From positions 1 through 21,513 of the IMG/VR virus record IMGVR_UViG_3300020419_000094: a stretch of DNA of 21,513 nt, one strand, 5' to 3'. Below, piece after piece: positions 13,323 through 20,841 of this stretch. A model generated the notes under the pieces. That model had not been told where the DNA came from, did no database searches, and saw nothing but the letters and a program-made list of their open reading frames with translations. The stretch is from a virus. How positions within the stretch are numbered: the stretch's first letter is position 1; every line of letters begins with the position of its first letter. Made by a program: the position numbers and the translations under genes.

Positions 13323-14995
13323 TGCACGAAACAGTATCAGCTAAATACGCCCGGCTGTCTGCCAGTAGAACTAACTTCCTAGATGCTGCTAGGGAATGTG
13401 CAAAGCTCAGTGTCCCCTACCTCATGCCGCCTAGCGGTCATGCGAGTGGAGACCGTCTTCATGTTCCCTGGCAAAGCCAAGGATCTCGTGGCGTTAACAC
13501 GATGGCAGCGAAGCTCATGTTGAGCCTTTTCCCTGTCAACGCTAAATTTTTCAAACTACAGATCCAAGATGGGGTTTTATCTCAAGACCCCGACATCGAT
13601 GCACAAGCTCGCTCAGAGATTGATCTGGTCTTGTCCAAAATGGAGCGAGTTGTAATGCAAGACGTGGCTGATAAGGCCGACCGCGTCATGCTGCATCAGG
13701 CAATGAAACACCTTGTGGTGGCCGGCAACGTGCTGGTCTTCATGGGTAAGAAAGGTCTTAAGATCTATCCCCTCGACCGTTATGTGGTCAATCGGGATGG
13801 AGACGGACAGGTAACTGAAATCATCACCGTAGAGGCTATTGACGCCCAGTTCCTGCCGGAGAAGTATCGCACCAATCGTCCTGGTATGCAGCCAGGTAAC
13901 CACGTTGGTGAACAGGGTGGAGGTGACATCCCTGCTGATCTGAAACTTGATTCCAATGGCAACGACGTTGCTGTCTATACCTGTGTCAAGCTGGTAGAAG
14001 GCACTTGGCGTTGGTATCAGGAAGTTGACGGTGAGATCATCGAAGGTTCTGAATCTTCTGCACCTAAAAACGCATCGCCTTATCTCGCTCTGAGATTTAA
14101 TGTGGTCGATGGCGAAGATTACGGAAGGTCCAGAATCGACGAGTTTCGTGGTGATCTTCAGTCCCTAGATGCTCTTATGCAGAGCTTGGTTGAAGGTAGT
14201 GCTGCCGCGGCCAAGGTTGTCTTTACCTTGTCACCCTCTGCCACCACCAAACCCAACCAACTTGCACAAGCTGGAAACGGTGCGATTATTCAGGGCCGAC
14301 CTGATGATGTGGGGGTTATTCAATCTGGCAAATCTGCAGATTTCCGTACTGCATTCGACATGGTGCAGCAACTGACTCAGCGTTTGTCAGAAGCGTTTCT
14401 GATCTTTACTGCTCGCAACAGTGAGCGCACAACGGCTGAAGAAATCAGAGCCACACAGCAAGAACTGAACGAACAGTTGGGTGGAATCCTGTCCAGCCTT
14501 CAGACAGATCTTCTGGCTCCCTACATCGCCCGCAAACTACTTGTGCTGCAACGTCAACGTATGTTGCCCCAGCTGCCTAAGTTCAACGGCAAGCCTGCTG
14601 TCTTCCCGACAGTTGTCGCTGGTCTTGAAGGCGTTGGTCGCGGCCAAGACCGTGAGGCATTGATGTTGTTTATGCAAACCATTGCTCAAACCCTTGGTCC
14701 TGAAGCAATGTCTCAATACATCAACCCTGACGAGGCAATCAAACGCTTGGCAGCGGCTGCTGGTATTGACTATCTAGGTCTGGTCAAAACAAACGAGCAG
14801 CTACAACAAGAGGCAGAAGCCCAGCAGCAAACTCAACAGCAAGAGGCAATGCTGGCGCAAGCCGGTCAACTCGCTAAATCGCCTTTGGCTGACCCTGATA
14901 AAAACCCACAAATTAGACAAGCTCTGGAAGATGGAGGAGAAGAAACCCCAGAAGGCATCCCCGAAGAAGGCCCAATCGGCCCCGAAGGAGCCTGA
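13322..14995 (+). CDS. Portal (head-tail connector) protein, T7 gp8-like
   Basis: 557 aa (T7 gp8 is 536). It would form the dodecameric portal ring through which DNA is packaged and ejected. Conserved stretches run throughout: PWQSQGSRGVNTMAAKLMLSLFP, HQAMKHLVVAGNVLVFM, GEDYGRSRIDEFRGDL, GRPDDVGVIQSGKSADF, and RTTAEEIRATQQELNEQLGG. GLEGVGRGQDREAL follows near residue 440. The tail is Gln-rich and then acidic. It shares a 65-nt overlap with a small downstream ORF. Confidence 0.96.
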   Translation: MHETVSAKYARLSASRTNFLDAARECAKLSVPYLMPPSGHASGDRLHVPWQSQGSRGVNTMAAKLMLSLFPVNAKFFKLQIQDGVLSQDPDIDAQARSEIDLVLSKMERVVMQDVADKADRVMLHQAMKHLVVAGNVLVFMGKKGLKIYPLDRYVVNRDGDGQVTEIITVEAIDAQFLPEKYRTNRPGMQPGNHVGEQGGGDIPADLKLDSNGNDVAVYTCVKLVEGTWRWYQEVDGEIIEGSESSAPKNASPYLALRFNVVDGEDYGRSRIDEFRGDLQSLDALMQSLVEGSAAAAKVVFTLSPSATTKPNQLAQAGNGAIIQGRPDDVGVIQSGKSADFRTAFDMVQQLTQRLSEAFLIFTARNSERTTAEEIRATQQELNEQLGGILSSLQTDLLAPYIARKLLVLQRQRMLPQLPKFNGKPAVFPTVVAGLEGVGRGQDREALMLFMQTIAQTLGPEAMSQYINPDEAIKRLAAAAGIDYLGLVKTNEQLQQEAEAQQQTQQQEAMLAQAGQLAKSPLADPDKNPQIRQALEDGGEETPEGIPEEGPIGPEGA

Positions 14996-15116
14996 TAACA
15001 AATACAAACCGCAAGTCAAGATTCGACCCACCATTGCGGCGTCCCGTGTGGGACAACCCAGCTCCCAACGTGTAACGGGAGCACGAGTTAATTCTGTCCG
15101 AGTAAAACACAACTAA
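14931..15116 (+). CDS. Small basic Lys/Pro/Ser-rich protein (61 aa)
   Basis: Starts at ATG 14931 inside the portal gene and stops at TAA 15114-15116, one base shared with the scaffold ATG (TAATG). The product begins MEEKKPQKASPKKAQS, with a Lys- and Pro-rich start and a basic, Ser/Val-rich end (RVTGARVNSVRVKHN). The exact stop-start coupling and the otherwise empty 120-bp gap support a real gene. No family is recognised; a small DNA-binding or virion accessory role is possible. Confidence 0.6.
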   Translation: MEEKKPQKASPKKAQSAPKEPDNKYKPQVKIRPTIAASRVGQPSSQRVTGARVNSVRVKHN

Positions 15117-15976
15117 TGGCTACCACCAACACCTTTAACCCTATTGACGAATCAGCTGAGGCTGCCCGTAAGGAGCAGGAAGCTAGAGCCCTAGCTGAAG
15201 GCGAACGCCTTATCGCAGCTCAAGAGGCAGCACAGGAGCAAACCTATGAAGATGCTCGCAAGGCTGATCAAGAAAGCTCGCGCTATGCGGGCAAGTACAA
15301 ATCAGCGGAAGAGCTTGAGAAGGCGTACCTTGAACTCCAGAAAAAGCTCGGGGAGCGTTCTCAGGAAGAGACCGCGGAAGAGGAGACCTCCGAACCCACT
15401 GGGGAGGTTGCTGAGGAAGAAACCGACGAGGAAGAAACCGAGGAACCTTCAGAGGTCTACCAAGCGCTTGAATCAGCTAGCCAGGAATATGAGGAAGGCG
15501 GTGAGCTTTCAGAGGAAACTCTTGAAAAGCTTTCACAGCTGGATAGCAAAGAGCTAGTTGAGCAATGGGTTCAATACGTCAATAGCTCTAAGGCAGACCC
15601 TGAACCGGGCACAATGCCTCAGGAAGACGTTGATCGGATCATGGGATCCGTTGGTGGTAAGGATCAATACGAACAGATGATCGGCTGGGCTGCTGATGCG
15701 CTAGCTCCAGACGAGATCGCTGCCTATGACGCTGTGGTCTCCAACGGTGATCCAAATTCTGTATATTGGGCAGTTCAGGGACTTCGATCGAAATACGTCG
15801 AATCCAACGGTTTTGAAGGTACTCAGGTATCTGGTAGCAGGGCACCTCGTCCTGAACCCGGATTCCGTAGCCAGGCAGAACTTGCCCGGGCTATCTCTGA
15901 TCCTCGATACCGCGATGATCCCGCTTATCGAATGGATGTTGAGCAGAAGCTCTCCCGTTCGGGGGATCTCATGTAA
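15116..15976 (+). CDS. Capsid assembly scaffolding protein, T7 gp9-like
   Basis: 286 aa, strongly acidic (T7 gp9 is 307), lying between portal and capsid as in T7. The N-terminal region is helical and Ala/Glu-rich. KYKSAEELEKAYLELQKKLG (residues ~60-80) is a motif common in podovirus scaffolds. A Glu/Thr-rich low-complexity stretch follows. The C-terminal FRSQAELARAISDPRYRDDPAYR forms the helix pair expected to contact the capsid protein. It is assumed to leave the procapsid during maturation. Function is assigned from position, charge and these motifs. Confidence 0.9.
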   Translation: MATTNTFNPIDESAEAARKEQEARALAEGERLIAAQEAAQEQTYEDARKADQESSRYAGKYKSAEELEKAYLELQKKLGERSQEETAEEETSEPTGEVAEEETDEEETEEPSEVYQALESASQEYEEGGELSEETLEKLSQLDSKELVEQWVQYVNSSKADPEPGTMPQEDVDRIMGSVGGKDQYEQMIGWAADALAPDEIAAYDAVVSNGDPNSVYWAVQGLRSKYVESNGFEGTQVSGSRAPRPEPGFRSQAELARAISDPRYRDDPAYRMDVEQKLSRSGDLM

Positions 15977-16057
15977 GTAGTAAACACTAACTTCATGACG
16001 TTACTCGCCACAAGAGATGGCTAGAGGGGTGTCAGCGCGCGAGCGGCCCCATCTCTT

Positions 16058-16271
16058 ACATATAAACCCCGAAAGGGATGGTTTAAGGAAGACGGCTACT
16101 GGTGTCTAGAGAGGGTTCGATTCCCTCTTAGCCGTATGAAGGAAGCTTAGGACCTTGTAAAAAACCAGCCCGAGATCTTGGGCCGCAAACGCGATACCCC
16201 ATATCGGAATAAATTTATTTCCAACTGAATACTTAGACAATAGAGATCTCTTAAATAGGCAACATATAAAC
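16058..16271 (+). repeat. Duplicated 10-mer ACATATAAAC with preceding ATCTCTTA in capsid leader
   Basis: ACATATAAAC occurs at 16058-16067 and 16262-16271. Each copy follows an ATCTCTTA (16051-16058 and 16246-16253), which is itself the right arm of an inverted repeat with AGAGAT. The two copies flank the hairpin cluster. They could be tandem promoters or processing sites, or remnants of a duplication. Confidence 0.6.
16092..16136 (+). ncRNA. tRNA-like minihelix (acceptor stem plus T-arm only)
   Basis: ACGGCTA (16092-16098) pairs over all 7 bp with TAGCCGT (16129-16135). Between them lies a canonical T-arm: GAGGG (16111-16115), T-loop TTCGATT and CCCTC (16123-16127), extended by A16110-T16128. 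A discriminator-like A follows and no CCA is encoded. D-arm and anticodon arm are missing, replaced by the 11-nt linker 16099-16109 (CTGGTGTCTAG), which has a GG that could dock on the T-loop. It cannot decode. It looks like the minimal RNase P substrate or a tRNA remnant. No known name is claimed. Confidence 0.7.
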
Positions 16272-16297
16272 GGTCTATTTTAACTTATTGATTAACA

Positions 16298-17314
16298 ATG
16301 GCAAACATGCTCCTTACGCGCCCCGGCGCGTCTAATGGCGGCAGCGACTCACGCGCTCTGCTGCTCAAGCTCTTCACTGGCGAAGTGTATGAGTCTTTCC
16401 GTAATAGCCTTATCGCCAAGCCCCTTGTTCAGAGCCGCACTCTGACCTCGGGTAAAGAGGCCCAGTTCATCCACACCGGCACTATGACGGCGTCGTTCCA
16501 TACCCCTGGAACTCCGCTGCTTGGTAACGGTGCTGGTACTGATGGCGCTCCTAAGCAAGCTGAGACCACAATCACAGTCGATCAGCTCCTCGTAGCTCAA
16601 AGCTTTGTTTACGAATTAGATGAGGTTTTGGCTCACTACGATATTCGTGGCCCCATCGCTCGTCAAATCGGCCAATCTCTGGCTGAGCACTATGACCGCC
16701 GTATCTTCCGTGTGCTGGATCAAGCCGCTGAAGCTACTGCTGCTGTGACCGGCGAGCCTGGTGGCTTTGAAGTCAACCTGGGTGCAAACAAAGAGTATGA
16801 CGCTCAAGCACTCGTGGACGGCTTCTTTGAAGCTGCAGCTGTTCTCGACGAACGGTCTGCTCCTAAGGATGGCCGTGTGGCTGTGCTTAGCCCCCGTCAA
16901 TACTACAGCTTGATTTCCTCTGTAGACACCAACATTCTCAACCGCGACCTCGGAAACACCCAGGGCAACCTGACTTCCGGCGAAGGTCTGTATGAGATTG
17001 CTGGTATCAAGATCTACAAGTCCAACAACATTCCCTTCCTGGGTAAGTATGGCGTTGGTACTGGTGCAACCATCGAGAACACCGATACCACCAACGAGAA
17101 GAACGATTACGGTGATACCACCGACTTCACCAACAGCTGTGGACTCGTGTTCCACCGCGATGCTGCTGCTTGTGTGGAAGCAATCGGTCCTTCTGTGCAA
17201 ACCTCTGGCTCCGACGTTTCCATCATGTATCAGGGCGACCTGATTGTTGGCCGTCTGGCTATGGGCGCGGGTGCTGTCCGCGTTTCTGTTGCTGGTGCAT
17301 TCCGCAACGTTTGA
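16298..17314 (+). CDS. Major capsid protein, T7 gp10-like
   Basis: 338 aa, near the T7 gp10A length (345), in the HK97-fold capsid family. It has the typical N-terminal region LKLFTGEVYESFRNSLIAKP and the block SGKEAQFIHTGTM...FHTPGTPLLG. These are followed by VDQLLVAQSFVYELDEVLAHYD, the P-domain-like region with RVAVLSPRQYYSLIS, and YEIAGIKIYKSNNIPFLG. It follows the scaffold gene after a long structured leader and precedes a strong terminator, matching the T7 gene 10 / T-phi arrangement. No Shine-Dalgarno sequence is seen at ATG 16298; the leader just upstream is AT-rich and probably unstructured. No frameshift product is evident. Confidence 0.96.
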   Translation: MANMLLTRPGASNGGSDSRALLLKLFTGEVYESFRNSLIAKPLVQSRTLTSGKEAQFIHTGTMTASFHTPGTPLLGNGAGTDGAPKQAETTITVDQLLVAQSFVYELDEVLAHYDIRGPIARQIGQSLAEHYDRRIFRVLDQAAEATAAVTGEPGGFEVNLGANKEYDAQALVDGFFEAAAVLDERSAPKDGRVAVLSPRQYYSLISSVDTNILNRDLGNTQGNLTSGEGLYEIAGIKIYKSNNIPFLGKYGVGTGATIENTDTTNEKNDYGDTTDFTNSCGLVFHRDAAACVEAIGPSVQTSGSDVSIMYQGDLIVGRLAMGAGAVRVSVAGAFRNV

Positions 17315-17321
17315 TTTAAGT

Positions 17322-17346
17322 GGGGCCTCTGGCCCCTCTTTTTTTT
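17322..17346 (+). terminator. Strong Rho-independent terminator after the capsid gene
   Basis: GGGGCC (17322-17327), loop TCT, GGCCCC (17331-17336), then TCTTTTTTTT. It sits 8 bp after the capsid stop, in the position of T7 T-phi, and would lower transcription of tail genes relative to the capsid gene. It could act on phage or host polymerase. Confidence 0.95.
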
Positions 17347-17388
17347 AGTCCCCAGACCGGGACGACCACACTCAGCTAAATATCACTT

Positions 17389-17994
17389 ATGACCGCACGT
17401 ACTACTGTCCTAGATGCCGTAAACCAGATGCTCTCTTGCATCGGCGGAGCGGCTGTTACCACCCTTGACACCGATAACCCGGAGGTCTTTACAGCCAAAG
17501 CCATCTTGGAAGAGACTACGCGGAATGTGCTGGCTGAGGGGTGGAACTTTAATACCGAACTTGAATACCCATTTGTTCGTCAAACGGACAACACTATTGC
17601 TATCCCAGACAACCTGATCAGCTTCACCCTTTCCTTTGCAAAGCACGCAGGAGATAAGAACCTAGTTGTTGAACGGAATGGCAAGTTCTACGATAAAGAA
17701 CAGCACAAGTATGAATTCACCCAGACCCTTTACTGCGATGTGGTTTGGTCTTTTGATTTTGATGAGTGCCCGCAACCTTATCGGGAATACATCACCGCAC
17801 GAGCTTCCAGGATCTACGCCTCTCGTCTTGTCTCCTCTGAGGAGCTTGTCGAGCTGATCTCTGCTGACGAGGCAACCACTCGTGCCGTCTGCATCGAATA
17901 CGACACCCAGACCGCTAAGCCCAACATCTTTGGTATGCAAGATGGGATCAATCGCTATAGCACCTACCAGCCCTACCGCACTCTTATTCGCTAA
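17389..17994 (+). CDS. Tail tubular protein A, T7 gp11-like
   Basis: 201 aa (T7 gp11 is 196). It would form the adaptor ring below the portal. The N-terminal VLDAVNQMLSCIGGAAVTTLD matches the T7 SAVNDILASIGEPPVSTLE pattern, and VLAEGWNFNTE matches the following block. The C-terminal ITARASRIYASRLVSSEELVELI and ADEATTRAVCIEYD fit the same family. The stop shares one base with the next start. The start at 17389 has no Shine-Dalgarno sequence. Confidence 0.93.
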   Translation: MTARTTVLDAVNQMLSCIGGAAVTTLDTDNPEVFTAKAILEETTRNVLAEGWNFNTELEYPFVRQTDNTIAIPDNLISFTLSFAKHAGDKNLVVERNGKFYDKEQHKYEFTQTLYCDVVWSFDFDECPQPYREYITARASRIYASRLVSSEELVELISADEATTRAVCIEYDTQTAKPNIFGMQDGINRYSTYQPYRTLIR

Positions 17995-20393
17995 TGGCTT
18001 CTGTATCACAAAGAATCCCTAACTTCCTAGGGGGCTTTTCACAGCAGCCTGACTCTCTAAAGCTCCCAGGACAGCTCACACGGGCTGATAATTGCAATCC
18101 TGACCCTACCTATGGCTTGCTGCGTAGACCGGGCTTGAAGCTTGTTAAGAGCCTTTCTAACGCAACTGCTGATGGCCAATGGTTCACCATATTCCGTGAC
18201 TCCCAAGAGCAGTACATCGGACAGTTCAGCCCATCAGGTCAACTGAAGGTTTGGGACGCCTTTACTGGAACACAAAAAACCGTCAACTCTCAAACGTCAG
18301 CTGCAACTAACTACATCTCTGGTGTAGCGCGTAGTGATTTTGAGTTGCTACAGATCAATGACTACAACTTTGTTCTCAATCGATCTAAAACTGTCAGCAC
18401 TCTCAACACAACCAGCCCTACTAGGGCTCCAGAAGCGTTGGTGGTTCTTCGTTTGGTTGCTTTCGCTAGTAAGTACACAGTAACGATTGATAACGTCAAT
18501 TACACGTACACCACGCCTGCTACTGGCAACGTTGACGTTAGGTTGATTATTGATAACCTCTCTGCTCTAATACCCTCCTCATTTACTGTTACGAGGATCT
18601 CCAATGTCCTCCATATCAAAAGAGCCAATAACGCAGATTTTACAATCGAAGCTAAAGGTGGCTTGTCTTCAAGCGCCTTAGAGGCGTTCAAAGGTAGTGT
18701 TAGAGATGTTGCAGACCTTCCTGGATCTTGTCTTGATGGGATGGTCCTTAAGGTTCAGAACTTAGACAACCTTGAAGCTGACAATTATTTTGTCAAATTC
18801 TCTGTAGACGGATCTGGTAACACCGGTGCGGGTGCGTGGGAAGAGACTATCGCTCCTGGCATCAAGACAACCATCAACCCAGCCACAATGCCTCACGCAA
18901 TCATCCGTGAGTCGAACGGGTCCTTCACTTTCCGATCTCTTAACGAAGCGGAAAAAGATGGAGAAGACTTGTACTGGGTAGAGCGCAGGGTTGGTGATGA
19001 CACAACAAACCCTATGCCAACACTTGTGGATCGCAAGATCACAGGCATGAGTTTCTTCCGTAACCGTTTGGTGTTGCTAGCTGGTACTAACGTCATCTGC
19101 TCTCAACCGGGTAACTTCTTTAACCTGTTCCGTGTCTCTGCTCTGACCATCTCGGATGCTGACGTTGTAGACCTTGCCTCTGGAACCCTCAAGCCTGTCT
19201 CTATGAGGCACGCGATTGGTGACCAACTTGGTTTGCTGCTGTTTTCTGAAAATGCTCAGTTCATGCTGACGGCTGACGGAGAAGCTTTTGGTCCCCGAAC
19301 AGCATCACTAAAAGTCTTTAGCAACTTCCCTAACAATCCAAACATCGCCCCTGTAGAGACAGGAGCCTCGATTGTCTACGTTGATGAAAACCAAAACTTC
19401 TCAGCTGTGACAGAAATGGTTGTCACATCGCTAGACAACCGACCAACTAAAGCTGACCTTTCGCGAACCTCACCAAACTACGTGCCTGGCAACCTCAGGT
19501 CTGTAGTAGCAAACAGCTCTGCCTCAATGGTGACTTTCCTTGGAGAAGATGATCCAGATGAGGTCTACATATTCAAATACTTCAATAGTGGCAATGATCG
19601 TGTGATGGCTGCCTGGCTCAAATGGCAGCTTCCTGGTGATTGCCTGCTCCAAGCTGCAAATCATGACAAATACTTCTTCGTCACTAATCAGCAGAATGGT
19701 GTTGTCTTGTCAACTTGCACGGTGATTTCTGATGTGGAGGGTACAGCAGTTAATAGTAACGGTATTAATTACGAGTATCGTCTGGATTTATTTACTAGCA
19801 CTCTCACTGTCAGTTACGACTCTGCTAATGACAGAACTAGAGTGTTCTTCCCAGCAGGAACCTACGACTCGACCTTAACACCCGTCGTTGTTGTTGATGA
19901 CACCACCATTTCAAAGGGGACTTTGTATGTAAACCCAACACACGGCGTAAGTGGCGGTTCTAACTATGTAGAAATTGCTGGAAACCGTACAGGAGCTAAT
20001 AAAATAACTCTTGGTTACCAATACACTACCACTATTGGTTTGCCTAAGTTTTTCCGTAAGAGTGCCCAGGCCTCCGGCACTGTTCAAGCTGATGTTGTCA
20101 ACATTCCTAGGGTAACGCGTCTAATTATCCAAAGCTCTGACTCTGGTCCTTTTGACGCTACTGTCGCCTTGAAAGGGAGAACTACAAAATCGTATAGCTT
20201 CCCGCAAACTACCGCTAACGAATATCTGGCAAACTCTGCACCATTGCCTGAAATCATTGATAACACCATCCCTGTCTATGGGAAAGGTACGGATGTCGAT
20301 GTCACAATCACATCTGATACGCCATTCCCAGTTTCATTCGTCGCTGCAACTTGGTATGGAAACTACACCACCAAAGGAATCAGACAAATCTAA
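17994..20393 (+). CDS. Tail tubular protein B, T7 gp12-like
   Basis: 799 aa (T7 gp12 is 794). It would form the tail nozzle. The N-terminal SQRIPNFLGGFSQQPDSLKLPGQ matches the T7 SQSIKNLKGGISQQPDILRYPDQ pattern, followed by GLLRRPG and the FTIFRDSQEQYIGQF block. LYWVERRVGDDT and the FFRNRLVLLAGTNVICSQPGNFFNLF segment are conserved across podovirus nozzle proteins. The end, WYGNYTTKGIRQI, is also family-like. It overlaps the gp13-like gene by 38 nt. Confidence 0.95.
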   Translation: MASVSQRIPNFLGGFSQQPDSLKLPGQLTRADNCNPDPTYGLLRRPGLKLVKSLSNATADGQWFTIFRDSQEQYIGQFSPSGQLKVWDAFTGTQKTVNSQTSAATNYISGVARSDFELLQINDYNFVLNRSKTVSTLNTTSPTRAPEALVVLRLVAFASKYTVTIDNVNYTYTTPATGNVDVRLIIDNLSALIPSSFTVTRISNVLHIKRANNADFTIEAKGGLSSSALEAFKGSVRDVADLPGSCLDGMVLKVQNLDNLEADNYFVKFSVDGSGNTGAGAWEETIAPGIKTTINPATMPHAIIRESNGSFTFRSLNEAEKDGEDLYWVERRVGDDTTNPMPTLVDRKITGMSFFRNRLVLLAGTNVICSQPGNFFNLFRVSALTISDADVVDLASGTLKPVSMRHAIGDQLGLLLFSENAQFMLTADGEAFGPRTASLKVFSNFPNNPNIAPVETGASIVYVDENQNFSAVTEMVVTSLDNRPTKADLSRTSPNYVPGNLRSVVANSSASMVTFLGEDDPDEVYIFKYFNSGNDRVMAAWLKWQLPGDCLLQAANHDKYFFVTNQQNGVVLSTCTVISDVEGTAVNSNGINYEYRLDLFTSTLTVSYDSANDRTRVFFPAGTYDSTLTPVVVVDDTTISKGTLYVNPTHGVSGGSNYVEIAGNRTGANKITLGYQYTTTIGLPKFFRKSAQASGTVQADVVNIPRVTRLIIQSSDSGPFDATVALKGRTTKSYSFPQTTANEYLANSAPLPEIIDNTIPVYGKGTDVDVTITSDTPFPVSFVAATWYGNYTTKGIRQI

Positions 20394-20841
20394 ATACATA
20401 ACTCCTGCCACAATCGAGTTAGCCTGGCAATGTTCCGGGCTACTCCGTTGGCAAGATAAAAGGGAACTGGAGGGTCTTGGACAACCTCCTTTCTACGCCC
20501 TTCCTATGAGCGTTGCATTGTCTAAAGATCCCATTTGTTTCTACAACCCTGACGGGGAGCTTTCCGGCTTTGCTGGTGTGGTTGAGGAAGACAATGGGGT
20601 AGGACGTGTATGGATGCTCACCACACCTGCTGTGGAGACAATGCCAATACTCTTTTTTAAACAAGCCAAAAAATGGCTCGAGGGACAACAGTACACAATG
20701 CTCCATAACATTATGGATCCCAGAAACAAGATGCACCTAAAGATGCTGCACATGCTGGGTTTTAAGCGTTTGTGCTATGTGCCCGTAGGTCCAAAACGTC
20801 TTACTTACGTCGAATTTGCAAAACTATGTGCGATGCCGTAG
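20356..20841 (+). CDS. Internal virion protein, T7 gp13-like (GNAT-type fold)
   Basis: 161 aa from ATG 20356 (METTPPKESDKSKYITPATIE). The frame is open back to an ATG at 20257, but that would bury 137 nt in gp12, so the later start is preferred. The segments GFAGVVEEDNGVGRVWMLTT and KKWLEGQQYTMLHNIMDPRN, then HLKMLHMLGFKRL, follow an acetyltransferase-like order. This is the same pattern as T7 gp13 (138 aa) between gp12 and gp14. Enzyme activity is not implied. It overlaps the gp14-like gene by 16 nt. Confidence 0.82.
   Translation: METTPPKESDKSKYITPATIELAWQCSGLLRWQDKRELEGLGQPPFYALPMSVALSKDPICFYNPDGELSGFAGVVEEDNGVGRVWMLTTPAVETMPILFFKQAKKWLEGQQYTMLHNIMDPRNKMHLKMLHMLGFKRLCYVPVGPKRLTYVEFAKLCAMP

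Larger units (their letters stand above)
15977..16297 (+). promoter_or_regulatory. Long structured leader of the capsid gene
   Basis: This is the largest gene-free gap inside the virion block (321 bp), directly before the most highly expressed gene. It contains a 9-bp helix 16012-16020/16049-16057 (alternative pairing of GGGG 16026-16029 with CCCC 16047-16050) and a GAAA-capped hairpin around 16064-16085. A tRNA-like minihelix lies at 16092-16135. Further hairpins lie at 16167-16182 (GCCCG/TGGGC) and 16193-16205 (CGATA/TATCG). The last 90 bp are AT-rich and include two palindromes (16208-16219, 16242-16251). A phage promoter is expected somewhere here, but I cannot place it. Confidence 0.65.

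Noticed and set aside
16012-16206. tmRNA or two-piece tmRNA
   Set aside because: The acceptor 5' strand lies directly beside the T-arm rather than hundreds of bases away, and no tag-peptide reading frame or pseudoknot chain was recognised.
16230-16271. Sigma-70-type promoter (TAGACA and TATAAA) before the capsid gene
   Set aside because: Spacing is about 25 bp, too long, and T7-like late genes are expected to use phage RNAP promoters.
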